This document shows positions 34,621 to 43,463 of a stretch of DNA of 64,000 nucleotides, piece by piece. A program made the position numbers and the translations under genes. The notes beneath the pieces are model-generated. The model was not told the origin of the DNA. It saw only the letters and a program-made list of their open reading frames with translations, and made no database searches. How positions within the stretch are numbered: position 1 is the stretch's first letter; each line of letters starts with the position of its first letter. Source of the DNA: Thermodesulfobacteriota bacterium (GTDB lineage: Bacteria > Desulfobacterota > GWC2-55-46); the NCBI GenBank assembly GCA_030583865.1, contig CP129479.1, positions 2,380,819 to 2,444,818 on the forward strand, in the 5' to 3' direction.

Positions 34621-35490
34621 TCATTCGACGTTCTGGACCTGCTCCCTTATCTTCTCGACCTCGCTCTTCATGTCGATGACGGTCTGGGTGATCTTCACGT
34701 CGTTGGCCTTTGAGCCTATGGTGTTTATCTCCCTGCCCAGCTCCTGGCACAGGAAATCGAGCTTCTTGCCGATGGGCCCATCGGAGGCCGCGAGCTTACG
34801 GAACATCTCGATATGGCTCTTAAGGCGCGTCGCCTCCTCTGCGGTGTCGGTCTTTTCAGCGAATATGGCGGCTTCCAGGAGTATCCGCGACTCCTCTATC
34901 CTCTCGGCCAGCACCTTTTCCATCTCGGCCTTTAGCCTCTCCCTGTATGATTCGAGCATCTTCGGAATCCGGGCCTCTATGGTGAAGAGGAGCCCTTCGA
35001 GCGAATCGGCCCTTGAAAGGAGGTCGGTCCTCAGAGCCTCCCCTTCCCTCGCCCTCCAGGCCTCGACCTGGTTGAGGGCGCTTTCGAGCCCGGCGCGAAG
35101 CGGTTCCCAGTCCTCGTCCGTTATCGAGCCCCTCCTCTCGAAGGTGAAGATGTCCTTCTGCCTCAAGAGGGAGGCGAGGTCCATCTCGCCCCTTACATCG
35201 TAAGCTGACTTTAGCTCCGCTGCGGCGTCCAGATAGAGCTTCGCCATCTGCAGGTTGAGCCTCAATGGCGGCGCTTCCGCGGAGACCGGGATTATGTGGA
35301 CCGAGAAAGAGCCCCGGGCGAACCTCTTCTTTATCTCGTCGCGGATTTTCGTCTCAAACGGAGAGAACCTCTCGGGCGCCCTCATCGAGATGTCGATGAA
35401 CCTGTGGTTAAGGGCCTTTACCTCTATGGCGTAAAGGTCTCCCCCGATATTGAAATCGCCTTTGCCCCAGCCTGTCATTGACCTTGCCAT
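34621..35490 (-). CDS. yicC: YicC family endoribonuclease-like protein
   Basis: A 289-aa protein with the YicC N-terminus (MARSMTGWGKGDF and EVKALNHRFIDISMRAPE) and the DUF1732 C-terminus (ETDTAEEATRLKSHIEMF, KLDFLCQELGREINTIGSKAND). The family includes RNA-degrading enzymes. Gene order with gmk and rpoZ is common. Confidence 0.95.
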   Translation of the reverse strand: MARSMTGWGKGDFNIGGDLYAIEVKALNHRFIDISMRAPERFSPFETKIRDEIKKRFARGSFSVHIIPVSAEAPPLRLNLQMAKLYLDAAAELKSAYDVRGEMDLASLLRQKDIFTFERRGSITDEDWEPLRAGLESALNQVEAWRAREGEALRTDLLSRADSLEGLLFTIEARIPKMLESYRERLKAEMEKVLAERIEESRILLEAAIFAEKTDTAEEATRLKSHIEMFRKLAASDGPIGKKLDFLCQELGREINTIGSKANDVKITQTVIDMKSEVEKIREQVQNVE

Positions 35491-35521
35491 GCGGACCCTT
35501 CCCGGAAAGATTCTGGCGTGC

Positions 35522-36532
35522 CTACTTCGGCAGCCCTGTTCTCAGGTTCGATTGAGCCGCCTTGAGTAGCTCAACGGGGGTGAGGGTGGCGGTCCCGATC
35601 TTCCCGACCACCACGCCGGCCGCGAAGTTCGCGAGGACGGCGGCCTCCCTGTAACTTGCCCCTGCGGCGAGCGCGAGCGCGAGCGTCCCAATGACCGTGT
35701 CTCCGGCGCCGCTTACGTCAAAGACCTCCTGCGCGACGGTCGGTATGTGGGTTTCCCTGCCCGGCTCAAAAAGGCTCATGCCGTTCTCCCCCCTGGTTAC
35801 GAGGAGCGCCTGGCAACCGAGCCTGCTGAAAAGGGCCTGCCCGGCCCTGTGGAGAGACTCGTCATCGGTTATTTCGATGCCGGAGCCCTGCCCAGCTTCG
35901 AGGTTATTGGGGGTGACTATGGACGAGCCCCTGTAGAAGTCGAAATGCTCGACCTTGGGGTCGATTGCCACGGGCTTCCCCATATCGCGGCAGAGCGAGT
36001 TCGTCTCATCCATCAGGCGCTGGGTAACAAGCCCCTTGGCATAGTCCGATACGACCACAACGTCAGCGGACCTGGCGGCTTTTTTAATGTATTTCAGCAC
36101 CTTGTCGGTCGCTTCAGGGTCGATCCTGTCACGCATCTCGCGGTCGAACCTTACGACCTGCTGGTGATGGGCGATTATCCTTGTCTTTATGGTGGTAGGC
36201 CTCTTACGGTCGGTTACTATGCCGTCTGCCGGGATGCCCTTCTCCTTAAGGGAGGCGACGAGCTTCTTCCCGTCGGAGTCGTTCCCAACGACTCCCGTTA
36301 CGAGCGATCTGCCGCCGAGGCTGTGGATGTTGTTCACGACGTTTGCCGCCCCGCCGAGCATTATGGACTCGGAGGTGACCTCGACGACCGGGACCGGGGC
36401 CTCAGGCGATATCCTCTTCACCTTGCCCCATATGAAATGGTCCATTATGAGGTCGCCGACCACGAGGACCCGCGCCCTTCCGAACTTCTCGATTATCGAC
36501 TGCGCCCGCCTGGCGCTCAGGTACTTTTTCAT
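35522..36532 (-). CDS. rfaE1: D-glycero-beta-D-manno-heptose-7-phosphate kinase
   Basis: A 336-aa PfkB-family kinase corresponding to the N-terminal half of HldE. It begins with KFGRARVLVVGDLIMDHFIWG and contains EAPVPVVEV, NLEAGQGSG and the anion-hole/catalytic motif DVSGAGDTVIG. It phosphorylates heptose-7-phosphate at C1; the bisphosphate is then hydrolysed by GmhB, encoded at 57901-58461. The separate adenylyltransferase (RfaE2) and the isomerase GmhA are not in this window. It is transcribed from the promoter at 36562-36591, and may be read on into yicC. Confidence 0.93.
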   Translation of the reverse strand: MKKYLSARRAQSIIEKFGRARVLVVGDLIMDHFIWGKVKRISPEAPVPVVEVTSESIMLGGAANVVNNIHSLGGRSLVTGVVGNDSDGKKLVASLKEKGIPADGIVTDRKRPTTIKTRIIAHHQQVVRFDREMRDRIDPEATDKVLKYIKKAARSADVVVVSDYAKGLVTQRLMDETNSLCRDMGKPVAIDPKVEHFDFYRGSSIVTPNNLEAGQGSGIEITDDESLHRAGQALFSRLGCQALLVTRGENGMSLFEPGRETHIPTVAQEVFDVSGAGDTVIGTLALALAAGASYREAAVLANFAAGVVVGKIGTATLTPVELLKAAQSNLRTGLPK

Positions 36533-36561
36533 GTCTTTTGCCGTAATTGTGCCAATTGAGA

Positions 36562-36591
36562 TTTATAACACAGATACATTTGGCAAGGCAA
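36562..36591 (-). promoter_or_regulatory. Sigma-70 promoter upstream of rfaE1
   Basis: Minus strand: -35 TTGCCT (36586-36591), 18-base spacer, -10 TATAAA (36562-36567). The start site would be about 23 bases before the rfaE1 ATG. Confidence 0.6.
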
Positions 36592-36677
36592 TAAAGTAAG
36601 CTGAAATGTCTCGATGGGCATGGGAATTCAAAAAGAAGGGCAACAGGGCTCAGGGGCAGGGGTCGAATCCGGGCTTT

Positions 36678-37673
36678 TTACGCACTTCCAGACTGAAGGG
36701 CGTTGAGGAAAAACTCCTCGTATTTCCGTGCGATAGCCCCGGGGTCGTTCCGTTTCATAAGGAGCTCATGCCCCTTTTTCCCGAGCCCCTCCCTGAGCGA
36801 CTTGTCCTTTACGAGCCTGTCGAGGAGCGCGGCCATGCCCTGAATGTCGTTAAGGCGGGCCAGGAGCCCCCCTTCGCCCACAACCTCCCTGTTCGCGGCG
36901 TCGTCATAGGTGATTATGGGGAGATTATTCGCCATCGCCTCGAGGAAGACCATGCCGTAGGATTCATTGGATGTGGGATAAAGGAAGACGTCGGAAAGGC
37001 GCATGAGGCTCATTTTTTCGTCCTCGGTAAGCCTACTTCTTAGCACCGTAACCCTCTTTCTCCCGAAAAAATAGTTATAGGACCTTTCAGACCTTATGAC
37101 GAAATGCGCGTCCGGGTTTTCATAGCGCCTCGCTATCCGCATGAAATGTGTGTTCTCTTTCCTGGCGTTCCCGATTGAGCAAATCAAGAGCTTCCCTTCG
37201 GGGAGGCCGAAATGGGCCCTCCCGTAGCGGGCGTCGTATTCTCCTGCGTCAAAAGGCAGGTCTATCCGTATTATGTTCTCCTTCCTCTTCTGGAGCGAAA
37301 GGACGAAGCCTGAGAGGACGACCGAACCTGCCACGTCGTCGAAGTTTCCGGCCTGCCTCGGGCACATGACCGTCTGTGTTACAGTCGTAAGGCGAGCGGA
37401 CTTCCTTATGTATTCGTGGTCGCTTCCGCCGCCCGGGGCGCAGTGAACGATGTCGGGCCTTAGCCGCCGTATGTAGTCTTCTATATTCGGATAATCGGGG
37501 CCGTCATAGAAGACCGGGTAACTGGCCTCGAACTTTTCGCTCAACCCCCCCTTCCCCATGGCAAGGACGCTCACCATGAACCGGGACCTGTCCAGGTGCT
37601 TTGCCCAGTGGTGTATCCCGAGCTGCGAGCCCCCGTAGTCGAGCCTGTGAGGGCATATCAGAAGGTGTATCAT
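36678..37673 (-). CDS. Glycosyltransferase, family 4 type
   Basis: A 331-aa GT-B enzyme. The N-terminal domain has CPHRLDYGGSQLGIHHWAKHLD with the Gly-rich acceptor loop; the C-terminal domain has the donor site motif SNESYGMVFLEAMANNLPIITYD (E-x7-E type). It overlaps the O-antigen ligase gene by ATGA. It belongs to the LPS/glycan block; the donor sugar cannot be predicted. Confidence 0.88.
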   Translation of the reverse strand: MIHLLICPHRLDYGGSQLGIHHWAKHLDRSRFMVSVLAMGKGGLSEKFEASYPVFYDGPDYPNIEDYIRRLRPDIVHCAPGGGSDHEYIRKSARLTTVTQTVMCPRQAGNFDDVAGSVVLSGFVLSLQKRKENIIRIDLPFDAGEYDARYGRAHFGLPEGKLLICSIGNARKENTHFMRIARRYENPDAHFVIRSERSYNYFFGRKRVTVLRSRLTEDEKMSLMRLSDVFLYPTSNESYGMVFLEAMANNLPIITYDDAANREVVGEGGLLARLNDIQGMAALLDRLVKDKSLREGLGKKGHELLMKRNDPGAIARKYEEFFLNALQSGSA

Positions 37674-38956
37674 GCTGGCCTCCGTTCATCCGTACCGGAA
37701 CTTTTCAGGCTCCCGAGGACCATGCCCGACAGGGCCCAAAAGGTCTGCCCCGTATGCCGGGTCATTATGTCTTCCGTCATGTTGAGCACCAGAAAGGCCA
37801 GGAGGAGCCCCACGCCTGATACGCCTATATAGAACCCTTCCTTTCCCGGGCGGGAAATTGAAACAGCCGAATGCATGAGGCTGAAGAGCCTCCAGAAAAG
37901 GAGCAGCAGGAAAATAATCCCGCCTGCCCCGGCCATTACCCCGTAGCTTAAAAAGAGGTTATGCGGATAGACATGGCCGAGCCTGAACGCGGGGACGAAT
38001 ATCTCCTTGTTGCCGAAGCCGAGGCCCTGGAAAGGCCTCTTCATTATCTCACGGAAAGAGCCCTCCCAGATTATCCACCTCTCCTCGACCTTGAGCTCCT
38101 TTATCGCGCCCCTCCACCCTTCGATGCTCAAATCCATGTTCAGGTCGCGCGTGGTCGATACCATCGGGACAACCGAGACCAGGACGAGCGCCGCGACCGC
38201 AATCGAAGCCAGGCGCACCTTGAGGCCGTACCGCAGTATCTTCCCATATATGATGAAAACCGCGGCAGCGGCTATGACCGCGAGATACCCGGCCCTTAGC
38301 CTCGCGAAGTAGATGCCGAGCATGCAAAGCGGCGCAAGCCCAAGCGCGAACGCCCGGACCCAGCCCGGCCCTCTCGCAAGCCCGAGTCCCAGCCCGACCA
38401 CCGCGGCAGAGGCCATGAAGAAACCGTAATAGGCCCTCTTGCCGTAGGCAAACCCGCTCTCTTCCAGTGAGTCGAAGCCGAGGCCCAGGACATAATAAAA
38501 ATAGATGCCTGCCGCGACCATGAGCGCGGCCCCTGAAAGAAACCACATGCCGAGATACGCGAAGTCCCGCCCGCTCCTCGTCATTGCATAAAAGACCCAG
38601 AAGGCCAGCACAGGATAGACTATCTCTTTCTTTATCTCCGAGAGGGAACGGGAGACGTCCTCGCCGGGGATTATCGTAAGGAGAGCGAGCGCGGGCCAGA
38701 TGAAGAGTAGAAGGCGCATGGGAGGCCATTCCACCCTGCCCTTTCTCCACATGTGCGCGGCCGCCAGAAAAAGCGCGAGGAAGAAGCCGGCCTCCCTCAG
38801 GGTGACAACGCCTGGAAGGTTCAACGCGAAGAGGTACACTCCCATCGAGGCGAGCGCGGCCCTTTCAAGGGCCGGGGTTGGCGAGTTTGAAGGTCCGGAT
38901 GTGTTCAGGTTGTTTCCCTCTCGGCTTCCGTCACCTGCCGTCGAGAACGGAGGCAA
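37670..38956 (-). CDS. O-antigen ligase family membrane protein
   Basis: A 428-aa protein with 10-12 hydrophobic segments and a larger periplasmic loop near the C-terminus (LKVEERWIIWEGSFREIMKRPFQGLGFGN ... HVYPHNLFLSYG), the Wzy_C/WaaL pattern in which an Arg and His act in transfer of O-antigen to lipid A core. The start is uncertain: the reading begins with TTG 38956, overlapping the previous gene by 26 bases; CTG near 38893 has a GAGAGGG site upstream, and ATG 38845 is possible. An O-antigen polymerase (Wzy) is the alternative. Confidence 0.82.
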   Translation of the reverse strand: MPPFSTAGDGSREGNNLNTSGPSNSPTPALERAALASMGVYLFALNLPGVVTLREAGFFLALFLAAAHMWRKGRVEWPPMRLLLFIWPALALLTIIPGEDVSRSLSEIKKEIVYPVLAFWVFYAMTRSGRDFAYLGMWFLSGAALMVAAGIYFYYVLGLGFDSLEESGFAYGKRAYYGFFMASAAVVGLGLGLARGPGWVRAFALGLAPLCMLGIYFARLRAGYLAVIAAAAVFIIYGKILRYGLKVRLASIAVAALVLVSVVPMVSTTRDLNMDLSIEGWRGAIKELKVEERWIIWEGSFREIMKRPFQGLGFGNKEIFVPAFRLGHVYPHNLFLSYGVMAGAGGIIFLLLLFWRLFSLMHSAVSISRPGKEGFYIGVSGVGLLLAFLVLNMTEDIMTRHTGQTFWALSGMVLGSLKSSGTDERRPA

Positions 38957-39845
38957 TTATTTCGTTGCAACGCTGGAGATAAGTATGGTTCTCAAGCACG
39001 CGCCTTTGCCCTTCCCTTGCAATCTCTACCGCCTCTTCCGGGTTTTTAGAGTAGTAGAGGGCCTTTTGAACTGCCTCCTCTTCGGTCCTGTAGCCGATAT
39101 AATGCCGACCTTCCTCGAAAAGCTCTTCATAGCCGAGCCCCTCGTAGGTGTTGGTAAGGAGCATGCACTGGCCGTTGGCCATTGTCTCGAATACCCGCAT
39201 GTTCATGTCCATTCCCTTTGCGCCGTCAAAACCGGCCCCGGCGTTGAAGCCGATAGTTGAGCGAGCAAGCTCGCGCGTGGCCGCCACCCCGAACCTCTTC
39301 CTGAAAAGGAACCTGGCCGATAGCCCTGATTTCTTGAAAAGCCGCTCGAACCTCCTCCTGTGTTCGTACGGGGCGCCGCACATGGCTATGTCGTAGTGCC
39401 TCTTCCGGAAGAGCCTGTCAAAAAATCCCCCCCCTGCCATGCCAGGCCTGTAGGCGTGCGACTCGGGCTCGGCGGCAAGCGGCAGCCACCTTGCGTTACT
39501 GCCGAACTCCTTGACGACATGCTTCTGCGCCACCCAGATGAAGTCGAACGCGTACCTCTCACAGAGCGCCCGGTGCATGGGTAGCTTGTGGCAGGAATCT
39601 ATGCTCACGAAGCCCTTTGCGCCGCCGAAGCTCTCAAGCGCCGGCAAATCGATCGGCAGGCCGCAGTCAATCAGGATAGCCAGGTCCGAGTCAGGTATGC
39701 TTTTCAATTCCGGAGTCTCGCGGGGATGGAACGGAAGGTCGACGAGGTCCACTCCAAGCCGCTTGAAGGCCCTGAAATAATACCAGGCGGTCGTATGCGG
39801 GACTACGGAGCGGAGGAGCGCTATCCTGGGCCTCCGTGCGGCCAT
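38931..39845 (-). CDS. CgeB-like glycosyltransferase
   Basis: A 304-aa GT-B protein of the CgeB/glycosyl transferase 1 type. Visible features: DIAMCGAPYEHRRRFERLFK, then GFNAGAGFDGAKGMDMNMRVFETMANGQCMLLTN and a C-terminal region typical for CgeB. A second CgeB-like gene lies at 49818. It overlaps the GT2 gene upstream by one base (39845). Confidence 0.82.
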   Translation of the reverse strand: MAARRPRIALLRSVVPHTTAWYYFRAFKRLGVDLVDLPFHPRETPELKSIPDSDLAILIDCGLPIDLPALESFGGAKGFVSIDSCHKLPMHRALCERYAFDFIWVAQKHVVKEFGSNARWLPLAAEPESHAYRPGMAGGGFFDRLFRKRHYDIAMCGAPYEHRRRFERLFKKSGLSARFLFRKRFGVAATRELARSTIGFNAGAGFDGAKGMDMNMRVFETMANGQCMLLTNTYEGLGYEELFEEGRHYIGYRTEEEAVQKALYYSKNPEEAVEIAREGQRRVLENHTYLQRCNEIIASVLDGR

Positions 39846-40687
39846 TATTCAGCCCCCGCCATAGACGACGCCGGAGACGGATTGAAGACGCTCCTCACCT
39901 TTTTAGCGTCCGCCGCGTCCCTTATCCGGGCCTTTTTGGCCCTGAACATCCCTGCAGATATGTCCTTGCTCCCGGACCTCTCGTGACCAAGGTGGAACTG
40001 TATCGCCCTGTACCTCACGGACCTCATGGCAAAGCCCGCTTTCTCAAGCCTGTAGCTTACGTCCGTGTCCTCGCCACCGCCCCTGTGCTCGTACTCCTCG
40101 TCAAAGCCGTTGACCGAAAGGAGGTCTTCCCTGTGTATTGAAAAATTGCACCCGAGGAGGCTGAAGGGACTATTCCCCCTCAGGCGATAAAGCGGCCTCA
40201 GCGCCTCCTCGTAATACCTGAGCCCCCCCCTGAGCGTATGGTAAAGGCCCCAGAGGGTCGGCCCGTCGAAGTATCCCCTATCGACCATCTCCGCCGTGAC
40301 CCTCTCGGAGACGGGGATACCCATCATCACCCTCCTCCCGCCGAGGAACTCCCCGCGCCTGCGGCTCCTGAAGTGCACATCGAGGAAGTCCCTTGCGACT
40401 ATACAGTCCGCGTCAAGGAAGACGATATACCTGCCCCTCGCCTCCATCACCGCGCGGTTCAATATCCTGCATTTCCTGAAGCCCCTCTTCTCCTGCCAGA
40501 CGTGGCGGAGCGGGAAAAAGGACTTCCGGGCCCTGAGCCATGCCCCGACCTCCGGGCCTGAGCCGTCATCGGCCACAAGCGCCTCAAAGTCCCTGAAGGT
40601 CTGCCTTTCAAGCGCGCGGATGCAGAGCTTGAGATACGGGAGGCTGTCATACGCGCCTATGATTACGCTTGCCTCCGGCATGCTCAA
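39845..40687 (-). CDS. Glycosyltransferase family 2
   Basis: A 280-aa GT-A enzyme. SVIIGAYDSLPYLKLCIRALERQ and VADDGSG bind the nucleotide; YIVFLDADCIV holds the metal-binding DxD (DAD); GGGEDTDVSYRLEKAGF is the catalytic ED region of the galactosyltransferase-like C-domain. It overlaps the next upstream gene by ATGA. Substrate unknown. Confidence 0.9.
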   Translation of the reverse strand: MSMPEASVIIGAYDSLPYLKLCIRALERQTFRDFEALVADDGSGPEVGAWLRARKSFFPLRHVWQEKRGFRKCRILNRAVMEARGRYIVFLDADCIVARDFLDVHFRSRRRGEFLGGRRVMMGIPVSERVTAEMVDRGYFDGPTLWGLYHTLRGGLRYYEEALRPLYRLRGNSPFSLLGCNFSIHREDLLSVNGFDEEYEHRGGGEDTDVSYRLEKAGFAMRSVRYRAIQFHLGHERSGSKDISAGMFRAKKARIRDAADAKKVRSVFNPSPASSMAGAE

Positions 40688-41904
40688 GCGAGCCCGGCCT
40701 GCAGGGAGGCCTCGTTGAGCGCCCTTTTGGACAGCGCAATTTCGTCAACAAGAGAGGCAAAGACCGCGGTCACCTCCTCGGCCGAGCACTTCTGCGCAGC
40801 TTCCCTTCTCCGGGCCCGCTCTCTTGCTAGCCCGCCAATCCGCCTGAGCATCCGGTCCGTCGAAAGCGCCTCCTGGATAAGACCTGCAAGCTCATCCGGG
40901 TCGGCAGGGGTCTGGATGACCTTTCCTGCCCTCTCCTTCTGAATAAAAAAAGCTGCGCCCGCCCCCTTCCCTATTATGACCGGCAGCCCGGCTGCGAGGG
41001 CTTCGATAGCCGCTGCCCCGAATGTCTCGAAGAGCGACGGCAGCACGAATACATCGGATGCGTCATATAGCGCTCCGACGTCTTTCACCCCGCCCGGAAA
41101 ATAAACATTCCCGGATACGCCCAGGCTCCTGGCGAGACTGCCAAGCCGCTTTGTCCCGCTCCTGTCCTTTCCCGCCGCAAGCAGGAGCGCTTCCCTGCCG
41201 TCACTTTTAAGGGCCGCAAGCGCCCTGATCGTCGCCTCAAGTCCTTTTATGCGGAAACCCGAGCCCACATGGAGAATGACAGGGATTTGGCCGGGTATGC
41301 CCAGGGCCTTTCTCGCAGGGCCTTTCCGCTCATCTGTCGGGCTGAACCCTATCCGGTCAAGGTCGACGGCAGGCGGTACGACCGTGAAAAGGTCCCGCTC
41401 CAGTCCATGATGGCGGCATATCTCATCCCTCCCGCGGTCGGAGAGGACCACTATCCTCCCTCCCCTTTCCACCAAGCCCCTCAACAGCCTCTTTTCCAGC
41501 CCGCTTACCACCGCGTGGAGAGGGTTCATGAGGACCGACAACCTGTCCCTCAGCCCGAAATTATTCTTCCTGAACGCAAGCCATTCCCTGTGGCAGGCGT
41601 TCCCTGCCCTGTAGATATCAGCTACGAGCGTCCTGTCAAAGGCGATTACAATATCGAAGCCCCCGGGCCGCCTTGATATAACCGACCTGCTGGAGAGGGC
41701 GAAAGAGAGCACCTTGAGCCACGAAGAGAGCCTTATTACCGGCGCCCTTATCACTTCCATGCCTTCTTCCGGGGCCCCTTCGAACGACCCGGCTATTATC
41801 GTCACACGGTCGCCCCTTTTTGCAAGCGCCCTTGCAAGGATCGCGGCCTGACGCTCATAGCCCCCGAAGGGGTTGTATTTCATAAGGACGATGGCTACAT
41901 TCAC
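40684..41904 (-). CDS. LPS core glycosyltransferase, WaaG-like (GT4)
   Basis: A 406-aa GT-B enzyme resembling WaaG/RfaG. MNVAIVLMKYNPFGGYERQAA is the acceptor loop, VIAFDRTLVADIYRAGNACHREWL matches the WaaG-type segment, and PSLFETFGAAAIEALAAGLPVII is the E-x7-E donor site. It overlaps the neighbouring GT4 gene by ATGA. It probably adds a hexose to the heptose core. Confidence 0.87.
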   Translation of the reverse strand: MNVAIVLMKYNPFGGYERQAAILARALAKRGDRVTIIAGSFEGAPEEGMEVIRAPVIRLSSWLKVLSFALSSRSVISRRPGGFDIVIAFDRTLVADIYRAGNACHREWLAFRKNNFGLRDRLSVLMNPLHAVVSGLEKRLLRGLVERGGRIVVLSDRGRDEICRHHGLERDLFTVVPPAVDLDRIGFSPTDERKGPARKALGIPGQIPVILHVGSGFRIKGLEATIRALAALKSDGREALLLAAGKDRSGTKRLGSLARSLGVSGNVYFPGGVKDVGALYDASDVFVLPSLFETFGAAAIEALAAGLPVIIGKGAGAAFFIQKERAGKVIQTPADPDELAGLIQEALSTDRMLRRIGGLARERARRREAAQKCSAEEVTAVFASLVDEIALSKRALNEASLQAGLA

Positions 41905-43055
41905 CTGGTCTCAGCCTTCCATAGGAGGCCCCTGCCGGCTATCCGGCATTTCGATGAGCCGAGGAGCTCCCCATATATCTCCTCTGTCCTGTCGAGCATT
42001 CTATTTATTGAAAACCTTTCGATGGCGAGCCTCCGAGCGTTCACGTAAAGCCTCCTGGCAAGCAATCTGTCTTCAAGGAGTATGGATATACTATCGGCGA
42101 GCCCCCGGGGGTCGTTTGCCTTGAAGAGGAGCCCCGTCCTCCCGTCCTCCACTATCTCCCTGAAGGAGGGAAGGTCAGAGGCCACGACCGGGACTTTCAT
42201 GGCCATAGCCTGCATGATCGACTGGGGAACGCCTTCGTTCGCGTACGACGGCTGGACAAACACGTCGAGAGAGGAGAGGAGCATCGGCACATCGTCCCTG
42301 TGCCCGAGCATCAGTACGGTCTTTTCGAGCCCGGAAGAGGCGATCTTTTTACTGATATGTTCCCCCCTCGGCCCGTCGCCCGCTATTATGAAGCAGGCCT
42401 CGGGATACGTCTTTTTGACGAGCGCTGCCGCATCGATAAGGCAGTCGTGTCCCTTCCAGCTCCTCAAGACCGATACCATCCCTGTAAGGGGAGAAGAAGC
42501 AGGAAGCCCAAGTTCCGCCCGGAGGTCCGGGTGCCTGATCTCCGGGTCGAACGCGTCCATGTCTATGCCTGTGTGGACGGAAACGGCCTTCCCGGGCTCG
42601 ACCCTGTTTACATCGATGAGCCGTTCCCTTATTGCCTCGGAGGTAGTTATTATGCGGTCAGGGATATGCCTGTAGATTATGGAGGACGCGAGCCCTGTCG
42701 ATACCGGCGTTGATATGTGGCGGGTCCTTATGATGACGGGCCTTGGCCTTATGAGCATGGCCGCGGCCGAGGCGAGCCAGCTGTCCCTTGAGCTGTGCGT
42801 GTTTACGATATCCGGCCTTAAGCTCCTTATCATCTTTACGAGCTTCACGAGCGAGGCGGGGTAGTCCTTTTTCCTGAACGAAACAGGCATGGCCTCAATG
42901 CCCGCCTGCCGGGCCTTCCGGAAAATCCCGCTGTTCTCCTCTGAGATAATAACAGGCCTGTGCCCCCTGGACTTCATGCCGAGGCACTCGTTCAGCACCC
43001 GTATCTCCTGCCCGCCCCAGCCGAGAGAGGCTTCTGTATGGAATATGGTCCACAT
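41901..43055 (-). CDS. Glycosyltransferase family 4
   Basis: A 384-aa GT-B enzyme. N-terminal HTEASLGWGGQEIRVLNECLGM; NTHSSRDSWLASAAA; donor site PSYANEGVPQSIMQAMAMKVPVVASDLP and a C-terminal helix. It is the first gene of a coupled minus-strand run (41901 to 36678). An R1 element lies 24 bases upstream of the ATG, so a promoter could lie in or before that repeat. Confidence 0.9.
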   Translation of the reverse strand: MWTIFHTEASLGWGGQEIRVLNECLGMKSRGHRPVIISEENSGIFRKARQAGIEAMPVSFRKKDYPASLVKLVKMIRSLRPDIVNTHSSRDSWLASAAAMLIRPRPVIIRTRHISTPVSTGLASSIIYRHIPDRIITTSEAIRERLIDVNRVEPGKAVSVHTGIDMDAFDPEIRHPDLRAELGLPASSPLTGMVSVLRSWKGHDCLIDAAALVKKTYPEACFIIAGDGPRGEHISKKIASSGLEKTVLMLGHRDDVPMLLSSLDVFVQPSYANEGVPQSIMQAMAMKVPVVASDLPSFREIVEDGRTGLLFKANDPRGLADSISILLEDRLLARRLYVNARRLAIERFSINRMLDRTEEIYGELLGSSKCRIAGRGLLWKAETR

Positions 43056-43078
43056 GATTACGGCCCCAGATTGAATTA

Positions 43079-43223
43079 AGGCAACCTCTAAAAATTGCTA
43101 TTTTCCACGGACTCAGCATCAGGGCGCGAATAAAAATGCTCACATATTCACATATATGCTCCGCTTTTTATTCCCGCCCTTCCGGGAAAAGCGGGAAAAA
43201 TCTCTAATTTTTCGAGGTTGCCT
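43079..43223 (-). repeat. Palindromic element R1, copy D (inverted orientation)
   Basis: Outer arms AAGGCAACCTCTAAAAATT and AATTTTTCGAGGTTGCCTT, extended to TTAA on both sides. The central loop reads TGCTCACATATTCACATATA, the reverse of the other copies. Inner arms GGGCGCGAATAAAAA and TTTTTATTCCCGCCC. Confidence 0.85.
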
Positions 43224-43249
43224 TAATACGATCCGTTATTCCGTTTTCT

Positions 43250-43433
43250 GTCATCCTGAGGGAGCGCAAGCGACCGGCAATTTTTGCAGGACAGCAAAAA
43301 TTGAATGCCGAGCCTCTTGGCGAGGCAGTCCGGAGGGGCGAGATACGAATCTCGTATCCTGAAAAGTCAGCATGATACGAGATTCTTCCCCTTCGATTCA
43401 CTCAGGGCTTCGGCTCACCCGCTCAGAATGACA
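43250..43433. repeat. Interspersed repeat R3 (TCATTCTGAG type), copy 1
   Basis: GTCATCCTGAGGG at the left and CTCAGAATGAC at the right form terminal inverted repeats. The middle contains CAGCAAAAATTGAATGCCGA and GCCTCTTGGCGAGGCAG, which recur inverted at 62483-62650. Length about 184 bp. Confidence 0.7.
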
Positions 43434-43463
43434 ACGTTTGTTGATTAATCAGGCCTTCCCTGC

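Larger units (their letters stand above)
43056..43463. other. 408-bp gap made of two repeats
   Basis: Holds R1 copy D (43079-43223) and a TCATTCTGAG-type inverted repeat (43250-43433), listed separately. Only short linkers remain; no promoter could be assigned with confidence. Confidence 0.6.

Noticed and set aside
43079-43223. TTAA target-site duplication around R1 copy D
   Set aside because: TTAA on both sides is also just the continuation of the inverted repeat, and copies A, E and F do not show it.
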